A stretch of DNA of 64,000 nucleotides from Sinomonas sp. P10A9 (GTDB lineage Bacteria > Actinomycetota > Actinomycetes > Actinomycetales > Micrococcaceae), in the NCBI RefSeq assembly GCF_041022165.1, contig NZ_CP163302.1, positions 62,001 through 126,000 of the forward strand, given 5' to 3'. The notes below the pieces were generated by a model that worked only from the letters and a program-made list of their open reading frames with translations, was not told the origin of the DNA and made no database searches. Positions within the stretch are counted from its first letter, which is position 1, and each line of letters begins with the position of its first letter. This document shows positions 32,145 through 41,015 of the stretch, in pieces. Both the position numbers and the translations under genes were made by a program.

Positions 32145-33415
32145 TGGGGGACTCCGTTCACGTCGAGGAAGGCGGACATGCGCCGCGCGGCGAGGTCGGG
32201 ATCGAGTAGGAGCCCTGCGGCGTCGGCTAGCTCGAACACCCTCACGAGATGCGGCACGCTGCGCCCGGACTGCAGCCCGCCCACCATCTGGAACCCGGCC
32301 CGATGCCCGTTGAGCCACGCCAGGAACGCAACCCCGGTCTTGTAGTAGAACGTCGGCGCGCTGAAGATGTGCAACCCGAGCTCGCGGGTCGAGTCGAGGA
32401 TGCTCCTCGCGGCGGCGGGGTCGCCGGAGTCGTACGCCTGCACGGCCGCGGACGCCGCGGGGTAGATCGCCGCGAAGATCCCCAGCAGCGCGTCGGAGTG
32501 CTGCGAGCCGTCGCCGTCGATGAGCTCGGGATAGTTGAAGTCGTCGCCGGTGTAGAGCCGGACGCCCGCGGGAAGCGCCGCGCGCAGCGCCTTCTCGTGC
32601 TCGGCGTCCAAAAGCGAGACCTTGACCCCGTCCACCTTGGCGGCCAGCCCGCGCACGAGTTCGAGGAACGTCTCGGTGGCCTCCGCAACGCTGTCCGAGC
32701 CCCAGTAGCCGGCGAGGGCCGGATCGAACATCGGGCCGAGCCAGTGCAGGATCACCGGTTCGCGCGCCTCCTCGATCAACGTGCGGTAGACGCGCAGGTA
32801 GTCCGCGGGCCCGGCAGCGGCCTTCGCGAGGGCCCGCGACGCCATGAGGATCACCTTCGGCCCCGCCTCCTCGACGACGGCGAGCTGCTCCCGGTACGCC
32901 TCCAGGGCGCGTTCGACGCCGGCTGGCCCGGCAGGAACCTCCGTGACGTCGAGCTGGTCGGTACCGGCCCCACACGCGACAAGGTCGCGCACCGGGAGCC
33001 CGGCCACCGCCGGAACGGTGCCCGCCGCGGCAACGGCCGCGGCCTCCGCCCCGACACGCCGGATGAGCTCCCGCGTCGCGGCCCAGTCCAGGCCCATGCC
33101 GCGCTGCGCAGTGTCCATGGCGTCCGCGACGCCGAGCCCGTAGGACCACAGCTCGTGCCGGAACGCGAGCGTGGCCTCCCAGTCGATTTCCGCCGGCGCC
33201 CCGGGGGTGTTGTTCCCCATGGCCGTCGGGATCACGTGCGCCGCCGCGTACACCTTCCGCGCGGCGAACGGCGCCTCGGGGCGGGCCCACACCCGAGCCG
33301 GGGCGAGCTCGTGGAGGCGAGTGCCGCCGTCGTGCGTGGGAAGCACGACGGCGGGCGCACGCCCCGGCGGCTCCGTCACCTGCGCGTGCCGCGCGGCCTG
33401 CGCGGGCGCGCTCAC
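32141..33415 (-). CDS. DUF993 / dihydrodipicolinate synthase-like family protein
   Basis: This 424-residue protein belongs to the DUF993 family, distantly related to dihydrodipicolinate synthase/N-acetylneuraminate lyase aldolases. Landmarks are VYAAAHVIPTAMGNN (near 62), IDWEATLAFRHELWSYGLGVADAMDTAQRGMGL (near 85-117; only short parts quoted), VILHWLGPMFDPALAGYWG (near 215) and LYTGDDFNYPELI (near 285), with FNYP a hallmark. A catalytic Schiff-base lysine cannot be assigned with confidence. GTG 33415 overlaps the upstream Gfo/Idh stop. It probably cleaves or condenses a keto-acid sugar derivative within the operon. Confidence 0.8.
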   Translation of the reverse strand: MSAPAQAARHAQVTEPPGRAPAVVLPTHDGGTRLHELAPARVWARPEAPFAARKVYAAAHVIPTAMGNNTPGAPAEIDWEATLAFRHELWSYGLGVADAMDTAQRGMGLDWAATRELIRRVGAEAAAVAAAGTVPAVAGLPVRDLVACGAGTDQLDVTEVPAGPAGVERALEAYREQLAVVEEAGPKVILMASRALAKAAAGPADYLRVYRTLIEEAREPVILHWLGPMFDPALAGYWGSDSVAEATETFLELVRGLAAKVDGVKVSLLDAEHEKALRAALPAGVRLYTGDDFNYPELIDGDGSQHSDALLGIFAAIYPAASAAVQAYDSGDPAAARSILDSTRELGLHIFSAPTFYYKTGVAFLAWLNGHRAGFQMVGGLQSGRSVPHLVRVFELADAAGLLLDPDLAARRMSAFLDVNGVPQ

Positions 33416-34587
33416 AGCTCGATCTCCGGGACGTCCACGGTGCGGCGCTCGTCGTTGGAGCGCAGGCCGAGCTCGGCGAGCTGCACACCGCGCGCGGCGG
33501 AGAGCAGGCCGTAGCGGTGCTCGCGCCCGGCGAGGACGTCGCGCAGGAACTCCTCCCACTGCAGCCTGAAGCCGTTGTCGAGGTCGCCGTTCGCGGGGAC
33601 GTCGAGCCACTGCTCGCGGAACGGCTCGGTGACGGGCAGGTCCGGGTTCCACACGGGCTTGGGGGTGTGGGCGCGCTGCTGGGCGACGCACTTGCGCAGG
33701 CCGGCGACCGCGGAGCCGTGCGTGCCGTCCACCTGGAACTCGACGAGCTCGTCGCGGTACACGCGCACGGCCCACGAGGAGTTGATCTGGCCCACCACCG
33801 GGTCCCCGCCGGGGGTCTCGAGCTCGAAGATGCCGTACGCGGCGTCGTCGGCGGTGGCCTCGTACTCGTTGCCCTGTTCGTCCCAGCGCGCCGGGATATG
33901 GGTGGCGGTGAGGGCGTTGACGCTCTTGACCGTGCCGATGATCCCCTCGAGGACGTAGTTCCAGTGGCAGAACATGTCCGTGGTCATGCCGCCGCCGTCC
34001 TGCTTGCGGTAGTTCCACGACGGGCGCTGCGCGGCCTGCACGTCCCCCTCGAAGACCCAGTAGCCGAACTCGCCGCGGATCGAGAGGATGCGGCCGAAGA
34101 ATCCCTCGTCGACGAGGCGGCGCAGCTTCACGAGGCCGGGGAGGTACAGCTTGTCATGCACCACGCCCGCGGTCACCCCGGCGTCCCTGCCGATCCGCGC
34201 GAGCTCCACGGCCTCCTCGAGCGTCTCCGCCGTGGGCTTCTCGGTGAAGACGTGCTTGCCGGCGCGCATCGCCTTGCGCAGCGTCTCGGCCCGCAGGCTA
34301 GTCATGGAGGCGTCGAAGACGATGTCCACGCTCGGGTCGTCGATGAGGGCGTCGAGGTCCGTGGACCATTCGGCGACCTTGTGCTCCTCGGCGATCTCGC
34401 GCAGCTTCGCCTCGTTGCGGCCCACGAGAATCGGCTCCACCTGGATGCGGGTGCCGTCCGCGAGGAGGATGCCGCCGGCATCGCGGATCGGGAGGATGGA
34501 GCGCAGCAGGTGCTGGCGGTAGCCCATTCGGCCGGTGATGCCGTTCATGGCGATCCGCAGGGTCTTCGGCTCGGGGTTCGCGGTCAA
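33412..34587 (-). CDS. Gfo/Idh/MocA family oxidoreductase
   Basis: This 391-residue dehydrogenase begins with TTG at 34587, supported by an AAGGAGG ribosome site. It has the cofactor segment IAMNGITGRMGYRQHLL (a variant of GxGxxG, residues 12-28), E116-K117-P118 in FTEKPTAE, and GVVHDKLYLPGLVKLR, GMTTDMFCHWNY motifs in the catalytic region. The DMFCHWNYVLEG stretch differs from the HD/DIGxH pattern of the other five Gfo enzymes here, indicating a distinct subgroup that occurs with DUF993 proteins. It is the promoter-proximal gene of the locus C operon, divergent from a LacI regulator. Confidence 0.87.
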   Translation of the reverse strand: MTANPEPKTLRIAMNGITGRMGYRQHLLRSILPIRDAGGILLADGTRIQVEPILVGRNEAKLREIAEEHKVAEWSTDLDALIDDPSVDIVFDASMTSLRAETLRKAMRAGKHVFTEKPTAETLEEAVELARIGRDAGVTAGVVHDKLYLPGLVKLRRLVDEGFFGRILSIRGEFGYWVFEGDVQAAQRPSWNYRKQDGGGMTTDMFCHWNYVLEGIIGTVKSVNALTATHIPARWDEQGNEYEATADDAAYGIFELETPGGDPVVGQINSSWAVRVYRDELVEFQVDGTHGSAVAGLRKCVAQQRAHTPKPVWNPDLPVTEPFREQWLDVPANGDLDNGFRLQWEEFLRDVLAGREHRYGLLSAARGVQLAELGLRSNDERRTVDVPEIEL

Positions 34588-34620
34588 GGCCGCCTCCTTC
34601 GGTGGTCATTCAAACGCTGA

Positions 34621-34636
34621 TGGAAAGCGCATTCCG
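34621..34636. promoter_or_regulatory. Candidate LacI operator, promoter-proximal to locus C
   Basis: TGGAAAGCGCATTCCG contains inverted GGAA/TTCC arms around AGCGCA, the classic LacI/GalR-type shape. It lies 34 bases upstream of the TTG of the Gfo/Idh gene, and shares AAGCGCATTCC with the second site at 34664. Confidence 0.6.
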
Positions 34637-34663
34637 ATATCCACTATGGCGCGCGCCACGCCG

Positions 34664-34683
34664 ATTGGCAAGCGCATTCCAAT
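34664..34683. promoter_or_regulatory. Candidate LacI operator, second site
   Basis: ATTGGCAAGCGCATTCCAAT has perfect ATTGG/CCAAT arms around CAAGCGCATT and shares an 11-bp core with the site at 34621; centres are about 45 bp apart. It lies 50 bases before the divergent LacI ATG, so binding here could also autoregulate the repressor. Confidence 0.62.
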
Positions 34684-34733
34684 CATCGTGCTGGGATGCC
34701 ATAATCGGCTGTAGTCCACCACTGGGAGGTTCC

Positions 34734-35822
34734 ATGGCCGCCGTGAGGCTCAGCGACGTCGCACGACAGGCGGGGGTCTCGCCGGCCACGGCGTCCCGCG
34801 TGCTCAACGGCTCCGCCCGTACGCCCGCCGCGGAGATCGCCGAACGGGTGCGCGCGGTCGCCGCCGACCTCGGCTACATCCCCAACGCCCAGGCGCAGTC
34901 GCTTGCCCGCTCGAGCTCGGGCCTGATCGGGCTCGTGGTCCATGACATCGCCGACCCCTACTTCTCCTCCATTGCCCGCGGCGTCCAGGCCGCGGCGCGC
35001 GAGGCGGGCAAGACCCTCCTGCTCATCAGCACCGAGACACCGGCGGAGGAGCGCGTCGCCGTCGAGGCCTTGGCCTCCCGGCGCGCCGACGCGATCGTCA
35101 TCGCGGGCTCCCGCTCCTGCCAGCCCGAGCACGGCGACGACAACGACGCCCTCGCTCACGCGGCCGCGCGCTACGAGGAGAACGGTGGCACGCTCGTCAT
35201 GATCGGCTCGCCGCTGATTCCGCAGACGCACGACGGCGAGGGCGCACCCGCCGCGCCCGGTCCGCCCGACGCCGCGGGAGCCTCGGAGACGATGCTGCTC
35301 GCGATCCCCAACGGGCCGCTCGCCGCAGACCTCGCCCGTGCGCTGGTCGGGGCCGGCTGGTCGCGGTTCGCCGTGGTCGCGGGCCCGGGCGGCCTCCAGA
35401 CCTCGGACCTTCGGCTCGATGGATTCCAGCGCGGCCTGCGTGACGCGGGCGTCGCGGAGGCCACGGTGCTGCGCGCGGCGTTCAACCGGGGCGGCGGCTA
35501 CGGGGCGGGGGAGGAGCTCGAGGCGCTCGCGCGGCAGAAGGGCGATCCGCTGTGCGTCTTCGCCGTCAACGACCGCATGGCCATGGGTGCCGTCGCGGGC
35601 CTGCGCGCACGGGGACTGGGTGCGCCCGCGGATTACGGCATCGCGGGCTTCGACGACATCGACACGCTCGCAGACTTCGTTCCCGAGCTCACCACCGTGC
35701 ACCTCGACCTCGAACAGATCGGACACGACGCCGCGTCGGCGGCACTCGGCGCCGGAACCGATGGCGCAGACCTCCTGCCGGCCGAGGGGCGGGTGGTCCT
35801 GCGGGCGAGCACAGCCCGCTGA
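34734..35822 (+). CDS. LacI family transcriptional regulator
   Basis: This 362-residue regulator has the helix-turn-helix RLSDVARQAGVSPATASRV at residues 5-23, the hinge NAQAQSLARSSSGLIGLVV (about 48-66), and an effector domain with DIADPYFSSIARGVQ and late GIAGFDDIDTLADFVPELTTV. An insertion around residues 165-185 (GEGAPAAPGPPDAAG) is longer than usual. ATG 34734 follows a GGGAGG ribosome site. It is divergent from the Gfo/DUF993/TIM operon across two palindromes that it probably binds, lifted by a sugar-related inducer. Confidence 0.9.
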   Translation: MAAVRLSDVARQAGVSPATASRVLNGSARTPAAEIAERVRAVAADLGYIPNAQAQSLARSSSGLIGLVVHDIADPYFSSIARGVQAAAREAGKTLLLISTETPAEERVAVEALASRRADAIVIAGSRSCQPEHGDDNDALAHAAARYEENGGTLVMIGSPLIPQTHDGEGAPAAPGPPDAAGASETMLLAIPNGPLAADLARALVGAGWSRFAVVAGPGGLQTSDLRLDGFQRGLRDAGVAEATVLRAAFNRGGGYGAGEELEALARQKGDPLCVFAVNDRMAMGAVAGLRARGLGAPADYGIAGFDDIDTLADFVPELTTVHLDLEQIGHDAASAALGAGTDGADLLPAEGRVVLRASTAR

Positions 35823-35841
35823 GCGCGGGCGCCGAGTCCCC

Positions 35842-36159
35842 TTACCGGAACTCGCCAGCCGCGAACACGAGCGCGAGTGCCGCATTGACGGCGGCTGCGC
35901 GTCGCCGCTTCGGGTCGAGGGCCGCGACCGCGGCCATGGTGAGGGCGTGGACCGCGTCGACGGCACCGCCGAGCCGGTGCATCCCCGCTCCGGCTCGGGC
36001 GGTCACGAGTGCCTGGGCCAGATGCCGAGCGCCGAGGATCCTCACCACCGTGCGCGCCCGGGCATCGGGCACGCTCCCGAGGAGCAGCCGCTCGACTGCC
36101 CCGGGCGCGAGGAGCTCGGTGGCGCCGTAGGCCGCACGGACTAGCTCGAGCGGGCTCAC
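35842..36159 (-). CDS. Small hypothetical protein
   Basis: This 105-residue protein is rich in Ala, Leu and Arg with several helix-forming stretches (LELVRAAYGATELLAPGAVE; VVRILGARHLAQALVTARAG; AAVNAALALVFAAGEF). The C-terminal half is hydrophobic enough for one or two weak membrane segments. Its ATG overlaps the SDR gene's TGA by 4 bp, so the two are translated together. Similar small proteins accompany oxidoreductases in Micrococcaceae, but I cannot assign a family or role. Confidence 0.65.
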   Translation of the reverse strand: MSPLELVRAAYGATELLAPGAVERLLLGSVPDARARTVVRILGARHLAQALVTARAGAGMHRLGGAVDAVHALTMAAVAALDPKRRRAAAVNAALALVFAAGEFR

Positions 36160-37172
36160 CGCGTGCCGTTCCGGACGAGTGCAGTGGCCGCAACCACGGC
36201 CCCCGCGAGGAGCACGCCCGCACCGGCTACCACGCGGTGGTGCTGGGAGGCGTAGAGCTGGGCGCTGCGTGGGGAGGCCTTATCGTCGAAGATTCCCCGG
36301 GTTCCGAAGTCCCGAGCGCGGTCGGCGGGCTCCCACAGGTTGGCAGGCTGATCGGGATCGCGGGGGTCCGGAGTCTGCTGGGCCGAGAAGCCCGTCTTGG
36401 CCAGATAGCGGTCGAGCACACCGGGCATGACCGCGTTCGCGATGAGCGTCGCCGCCGTGCTCCCGCCGACCCAGTACTCCCGGCGCCCGGGGTGCGCCGC
36501 CGCGTGGACGACGGCGCGGGCCGCCACCTCGGGCTGGTAGATAGGCGGCACGGGCTGGGCCTGACGCGGCAGCCTCGAGAGAACCCACGAGAACTGCGGG
36601 GTGTTCACGGCGGGCATCTGGACCATCGTGGTCCGGATGCCGCTCTTCTCATGCAGGAGCTCGGTGCGGAGCGCCTCGTTGAAGCCCTGGATCGCGTGCT
36701 TGGCCCCGCAGTACGCCGTCTGGAGAGGGATGCCGCGGTAGGCGAGGGCAGAGCCGACCTGCACGATCGTGCCCCGGTTGCGGGACCGCATGCGCCGGAG
36801 GGCGGACATCGTCCCGTAGACGAACCCCAGGTAGCTGACCTCGGTCACGCGCTTGAACTCCTCCGGGGTGATGTCCTCGAAGCGCGAGAACACCGAGGTG
36901 AAGGCGACGTTGACCCAGACGTCGATGGGGCCGAGCTCCCGTTCCACCCGCTCCGCCGCGGCCTCGACGGCGTCGGCGTCCGCGACGTCGACCGGGACGG
37001 CGAGGGCCTGTCCGCCTGCCGCCTCGACCTCCGCGGCGGCCCCTGCGAGGCCATCCTCGCCCCGCGCGAGGAGGGCGACGGCGTCCCCCTCCCGCCCGAA
37101 GCCGATGGCCGACGCTCGGCCGATTCCTCCGCTCGCCCCGGTGACGACGACGACCCGACGTGCTGTTCCCAT
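36156..37172 (-). CDS. SDR family oxidoreductase with C-terminal membrane segment
   Basis: This 338-residue protein has a classical SDR core: TGASGGIGRASAIGF near residue 10, the catalytic serine in VQVGSALAYRG near 143, and Y-x3-K in TAYCGAKHAIQG near 158. The core is followed by about 100 extra residues ending in a hydrophobic helix (VVAGAGVLLAGAVVAATAL, about 315-333), so it may be membrane-anchored. ATG 37172 is preceded by AAGGAG; the frame extends further upstream without support. The next gene overlaps its end by 4 bp. Substrate unknown; similar long SDRs act on lipid-like or hydrophobic alcohols. Confidence 0.85.
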   Translation of the reverse strand: MGTARRVVVVTGASGGIGRASAIGFGREGDAVALLARGEDGLAGAAAEVEAAGGQALAVPVDVADADAVEAAAERVERELGPIDVWVNVAFTSVFSRFEDITPEEFKRVTEVSYLGFVYGTMSALRRMRSRNRGTIVQVGSALAYRGIPLQTAYCGAKHAIQGFNEALRTELLHEKSGIRTTMVQMPAVNTPQFSWVLSRLPRQAQPVPPIYQPEVAARAVVHAAAHPGRREYWVGGSTAATLIANAVMPGVLDRYLAKTGFSAQQTPDPRDPDQPANLWEPADRARDFGTRGIFDDKASPRSAQLYASQHHRVVAGAGVLLAGAVVAATALVRNGTR

Positions 37173-37335
37173 GTGGACTGCTCCTTGGCTCTCGCAGGGA
37201 CTGATGGCTTTCGGCAGCAAGGGTTTCGTACCCGCGACGCCGCGCGTGAAACACCGCCGTCCGGCCGCGCATTGGACTGGGCGATGCGATCGCCGATCCA
37301 TTGCGCCGACGGGACGGCCGCCCTAGCCTGCAGGG

Positions 37336-39099
37336 ATGATGTCCCGCGACGCAGAGGATTTCCCGCCGTACGTCCTGCGCGAGTACGCCGTGCTCGCCGA
37401 TGGACGGCGCGGGGCCCTTCTGGGACCCCGTGGGGACATCGTGTGGATGTGCGCGCCCGCATGGCACGACGACGCGGTCTTCTCGTCCCTCCTGGGAGGA
37501 CCGGGCTGTTTCGCCGTGACGCCCGCCGATCCCAGGTTCGTGTGGGGCGGCCAGTATGAGGACGGAACGCTCATCTGGGTCAGCCGGTGGATCACGGGCA
37601 GCGGCACCATCGAGTGCCGGGAGGCGCTGGCCCACCCCGGCGATCCGCACCGGGCCGTCCTCCTGCGAAGGGTCAGGGCGGTCGACGGGCCGGCGGAGGT
37701 GCGTGTCGTCGTCGACGTCCGGGCGGGCTTCGGACGCCACCGCATGACGAGCCTCCACGAGGACGACGGCGGGCGCTGGACGGCGCGCAGCGGCCCCGTG
37801 AGGATCAGGCTCACCGGCGCACGCGACCCTGAGACGGCAGGCGGCGCGCTCGAGTTCACCCTCCGGCTTCCGGAAGGCCACTACCACGACCTCGTCCTCG
37901 AGGTCTCCGATATCGGGCTCCCCGACCCCGTCCAGCCTGACGAGGCCTGGCTCGCGACCGAGCATGCCTGGGACCGCGACGTTCCGCGGTTCGCGGACAC
38001 GATCGCGCCCGACGACGCGCGGCAGTCCTACGCCGTCCTCCGCGGGCTCACCGGTGGTGGGGGTGCCATGGTTGCGGCCGCGACGATGGGCCTGCCGGAG
38101 CGGGCGGAGCAGAACCGGAACTACGACTACCGCTACGCGTGGATACGGGATCAGTGCTTCGCTGGCCTCGCCGTGGCCTCATGCGGCGAGTTCCCGCTCT
38201 TGGACGACGCGGTCCGTTTCGTCGCAGCGAGGCTCCTCGACGACGGGCCGAAGATGCGTCCCGCCTACACGGTCGACGGCGGGCGGGTCCCCGACGAGCA
38301 CGACGTCGGCCTGCCGGGGTATCCGGGAGGATCGGGTACGGCGGGCAACTGGGTCAACGGGCAGTTCCAGCTCGACGCGTTCGGCGAGGCCCTCCTGCTG
38401 TTCGCCGCCGCGGCCGAGCACGACCGGCTCGACCTCGAGCACTGGAGGGCTGCGGAGATCGCGGTCGAGGCCATTGCCGAGCGGCACGGCGAGCCTGACG
38501 CGGGCATCTGGGAACTCCCGCCGGAGCACTGGGCGCACTCGCGGCTCATCTGCGCCGCCGGGCTGCGGTCCCTCGGCCGCTACGCTCCGGCCCACCAAGG
38601 GGCCGCCTGGACCTCACGCGCCGATCAGCTCATCGCGGACGTGGCCAAGGACTGCCTCCACCCGAGCGGGCGATGGCAGCGCTCCCCGGACGACGAGCGG
38701 GTCGACGCGGCGCTCCTGCGGCCCGTGCTGCGCGGCGCGCTCACTCCGCAGGATCCCCGCTCAGTGGCCACGCTCGCCGCGATCCGCGGGGACCTTGCAG
38801 GGGACGGGTATCTCTACCGCTTCCGGCAGGACGAGCGGCCCCTCGGCCGATCCGAGGGCGCTTTCCTCCTGTGCGGGTTCGATCTGGCCATGACGCTCCA
38901 CGAGAGCGGTGACGCCGTCGAGGCCGCCCGCTGGTTCGAGCGCAACCGCGCGGCCTGCGGGAGTCCGGGGATGTTCACCGAGGAGTACGACGTCGAGCAG
39001 CGGCAGCTGCGCGGGAACTTCCCGCAGGCCTTCGTCCACGCCGCGATGATCGAGACCGCACGCCGGTTGGCCGGCGAGCCCGGCCGAGGGGTGTACTGA
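37336..39099 (+). CDS. Glycoside hydrolase family 15 protein (glucoamylase/trehalase type)
   Basis: This 587-residue cytosolic hydrolase has an N-terminal beta-sandwich (about 1-220) and an (alpha/alpha)6 catalytic barrel. Key motifs are NYDYRYAWIRDQCFAG near residue 258, LPGYPGGSGTAGNWVNGQFQ near 326, the catalytic acid in GIWELPPEHWAHSR (E near 394), and the catalytic base in GMFTEEYDVEQRQLRGNFPQ (E near 550, in FTEEYD). It releases glucose from alpha-glucans or splits trehalose, possibly in trehalose/glycogen turnover. It is monocistronic, divergent from the SDR gene. No signal peptide is seen. GH15 members of this length in Actinobacteria are often trehalases; specificity cannot be read. 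Confidence 0.85.
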   Translation: MMSRDAEDFPPYVLREYAVLADGRRGALLGPRGDIVWMCAPAWHDDAVFSSLLGGPGCFAVTPADPRFVWGGQYEDGTLIWVSRWITGSGTIECREALAHPGDPHRAVLLRRVRAVDGPAEVRVVVDVRAGFGRHRMTSLHEDDGGRWTARSGPVRIRLTGARDPETAGGALEFTLRLPEGHYHDLVLEVSDIGLPDPVQPDEAWLATEHAWDRDVPRFADTIAPDDARQSYAVLRGLTGGGGAMVAAATMGLPERAEQNRNYDYRYAWIRDQCFAGLAVASCGEFPLLDDAVRFVAARLLDDGPKMRPAYTVDGGRVPDEHDVGLPGYPGGSGTAGNWVNGQFQLDAFGEALLLFAAAAEHDRLDLEHWRAAEIAVEAIAERHGEPDAGIWELPPEHWAHSRLICAAGLRSLGRYAPAHQGAAWTSRADQLIADVAKDCLHPSGRWQRSPDDERVDAALLRPVLRGALTPQDPRSVATLAAIRGDLAGDGYLYRFRQDERPLGRSEGAFLLCGFDLAMTLHESGDAVEAARWFERNRAACGSPGMFTEEYDVEQRQLRGNFPQAFVHAAMIETARRLAGEPGRGVY

Positions 39100-39177
39100 C
39101 AGGGACTCCCAGAGCCCGAGCGCCCGCCGTAGGCTCGACGACGCAGTGCACGACACACCACCCAAGGAGACACCCTT

Positions 39178-40221
39178 TTGCTGACTGTCAACGCCTACGC
39201 AGCCTCGTCCTCCGATGCTCCCCTGGAGCCGGTGACCATCACCCGGCGTGATCTGGGCCCGAAGGACGTGCTGATCGAGATCAAGTACTCCGGGATCTGC
39301 CATTCCGACATCCACACCGTCCGCGGGGAGTGGGGCCCGATCAAGCACCCGCTCGTCGTCGGGCACGAGATCGCGGGGATCGTCGCCGAGGTCGGCGCGG
39401 ACGTGAGCCGGCACGCCGTCGGCGACCGGGTCGGCGTCGGCTGCATGGTCAACTCCTGCCGCGAGTGCGAGAACTGCCTCGCCAGCGAGGAGCAGTACTG
39501 CCTCAACGGCAACACCGGGACCTACGGCAGTGTCGATGCGGACGGCACCATCACCCAGGGCGGCTACTCGACGCACGTGGTCGTGGACGAGGACTTCGTG
39601 CTCCGCATCCCCGAGGCTCTCGATCTCGCAACGGCGGCGCCGCTCCTGTGCGCCGGGATCACGACCTACTCGCCGCTGCGCCACTGGGAGGCCGGTCCCG
39701 GGAAGAAGGTTGCCGTGGTCGGCGTCGGCGGACTGGGCCACATGGCGGTCAAGCTCGCCCACGCGATGGGCGCGGAGGTCACCGCGCTCTCCCGGAGCCT
39801 GTCGAAGAAGGACGACGCCCTGCGCCTCGGCGCGGACCACTACTTCGCGACCGGCGACCCGGAGACGTTCGAGAAGCTCAAGAGCAGCTTCGACCTGATC
39901 GTCAACACCGTCTCGGCCCCGATCGACCTCGGCGCGCACCTCGGGCTCCTGCGCCGCAACGGCACGATGGTCAACGTGGGCGCCCCGGCGGAGCCTTTGC
40001 CCCTCAGGGTGTTCACGCTGTTCAGCAACCGGCGCTCGTTCGCCGGTTCGGGGATCGGCGGCATCCGCGAGACTCAGGAGATGCTCGACTTCTGCGCCGA
40101 GCACGGGGTCAGCCCCGATACCGAGCTCATCGATGCCTCCTACATCAACGAGGCGTGGAAGCGGGTCCTCTCCTCGGACGTGCGGTACCGGTTCGTCATC
40201 GACGCGGCCACGTTCGCGTAG
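39178..40221 (+). CDS. Zinc-dependent NAD(P)-dependent alcohol dehydrogenase
   Basis: This 347-residue medium-chain dehydrogenase reduces aldehydes or oxidises alcohols. The catalytic zinc site comprises C in SGICHSDIH (near 41), H in GHEIAGIV (near 62) and the later cysteine; the structural zinc four-Cys motif is [15 protein letters not shown] near 96-110. The cofactor motif [18 protein letters not shown] is near 182. TTG 39178 follows AAGGAG with a suitable gap. The next gene (SDR) starts 3 bases after its stop, so the two form an operon. It resembles broad-range aldehyde reductases of the YjgB/AdhA group. Confidence 0.9.
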   Translation: MLTVNAYAASSSDAPLEPVTITRRDLGPKDVLIEIKYSGICHSDIHTVRGEWGPIKHPLVVGHEIAGIVAEVGADVSRHAVGDRVGVGCMVNSCRECENCLASEEQYCLNGNTGTYGSVDADGTITQGGYSTHVVVDEDFVLRIPEALDLATAAPLLCAGITTYSPLRHWEAGPGKKVAVVGVGGLGHMAVKLAHAMGAEVTALSRSLSKKDDALRLGADHYFATGDPETFEKLKSSFDLIVNTVSAPIDLGAHLGLLRRNGTMVNVGAPAEPLPLRVFTLFSNRRSFAGSGIGGIRETQEMLDFCAEHGVSPDTELIDASYINEAWKRVLSSDVRYRFVIDAATFA

Positions 40222-40224
40222 GCC

Positions 40225-40962
40225 GTGAGCCGGATCCTGATCACCGGCTCTGCGGACGGACTGGGCCGGGCCGCCGGCGAGGCGCTGCTCTCTGCGGGAC
40301 ACGACGTCGTGCTGCATGCGAGGAACTCGGGGCGGGCGGCGAGCTTGGCGCCTCTCGTCGATCGCGGTGCGCACGTCGTCGTGGCGGACCTCGGAGAGCG
40401 CGACGACGTGCTGGGGCTGGCGGACCAGCTGGCCGAGGGTGCCCCGCTCGACGCGGTGATCCACAACGCGGGGGTGTGGAGCGGGACGGCCGTGATGCCG
40501 GTGAACGTCGTGGCCCCCTACCTGCTCACGGCCCTGCTGCCGGCACCGCGTCGCCTCGTCTACCTCAGCAGCGGCTCGCATTTCGGCGGGCACCCTTCGC
40601 TCGCTGGGGTCGACTGGCGCGGCACGAGGGCTGGGTCGTACTCGGACAGCAAGCTCTTCCTGACCGCACTCGCGGCCGCGGTGGCGCGCCTGCGTCCGGC
40701 GGTGCTGAGCAACGCCGTCGACCCCGGGTGGGTGCCCACGAAGATGGGCGGCCCCCACGCCCCGGACGACCTGGAGCTCGGCCACCGCACCCAGGAGTGG
40801 CTCGCGACGAGCGACGACCCGGAAGCGCAGACCACCGGCGGGTACTGGTACCACCAGAGCAGGCGCGATCCTCATCCCGCGGTCCACGACGAGGCCTTCC
40901 AGGAGCAGCTGCTGCGGGCCTTGGCCGAGGAAACGGGGATCGCGCTCGCCGATGCGGGATGA
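40225..40962 (+). CDS. SDR family NAD(P)-dependent oxidoreductase
   Basis: This 245-residue short-chain dehydrogenase starts with GTG 3 bases after the alcohol dehydrogenase stop. Motifs are ITGSADGLGRAAGEALL (residues 6-22), HNAGVWSG near 75 (NAG), the catalytic serine in VYLSSGSHFGG near 112, and Y-x3-K in YSDSKLFLTAL near 139. The sequence VPTKMGGPHAPDDL after the active site is typical of divergent SDRs annotated as daunorubicin- or retinol-like reductases. No specific substrate is deducible. Pairing with an alcohol dehydrogenase suggests alcohol/aldehyde handling. Confidence 0.82.
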   Translation: MSRILITGSADGLGRAAGEALLSAGHDVVLHARNSGRAASLAPLVDRGAHVVVADLGERDDVLGLADQLAEGAPLDAVIHNAGVWSGTAVMPVNVVAPYLLTALLPAPRRLVYLSSGSHFGGHPSLAGVDWRGTRAGSYSDSKLFLTALAAAVARLRPAVLSNAVDPGWVPTKMGGPHAPDDLELGHRTQEWLATSDDPEAQTTGGYWYHQSRRDPHPAVHDEAFQEQLLRALAEETGIALADAG

Positions 40963-41015
40963 CACGGAGACTCCGCGTCTAGGCTGGACCGAGCACTACG
41001 AGCGAAGGGATTCCC

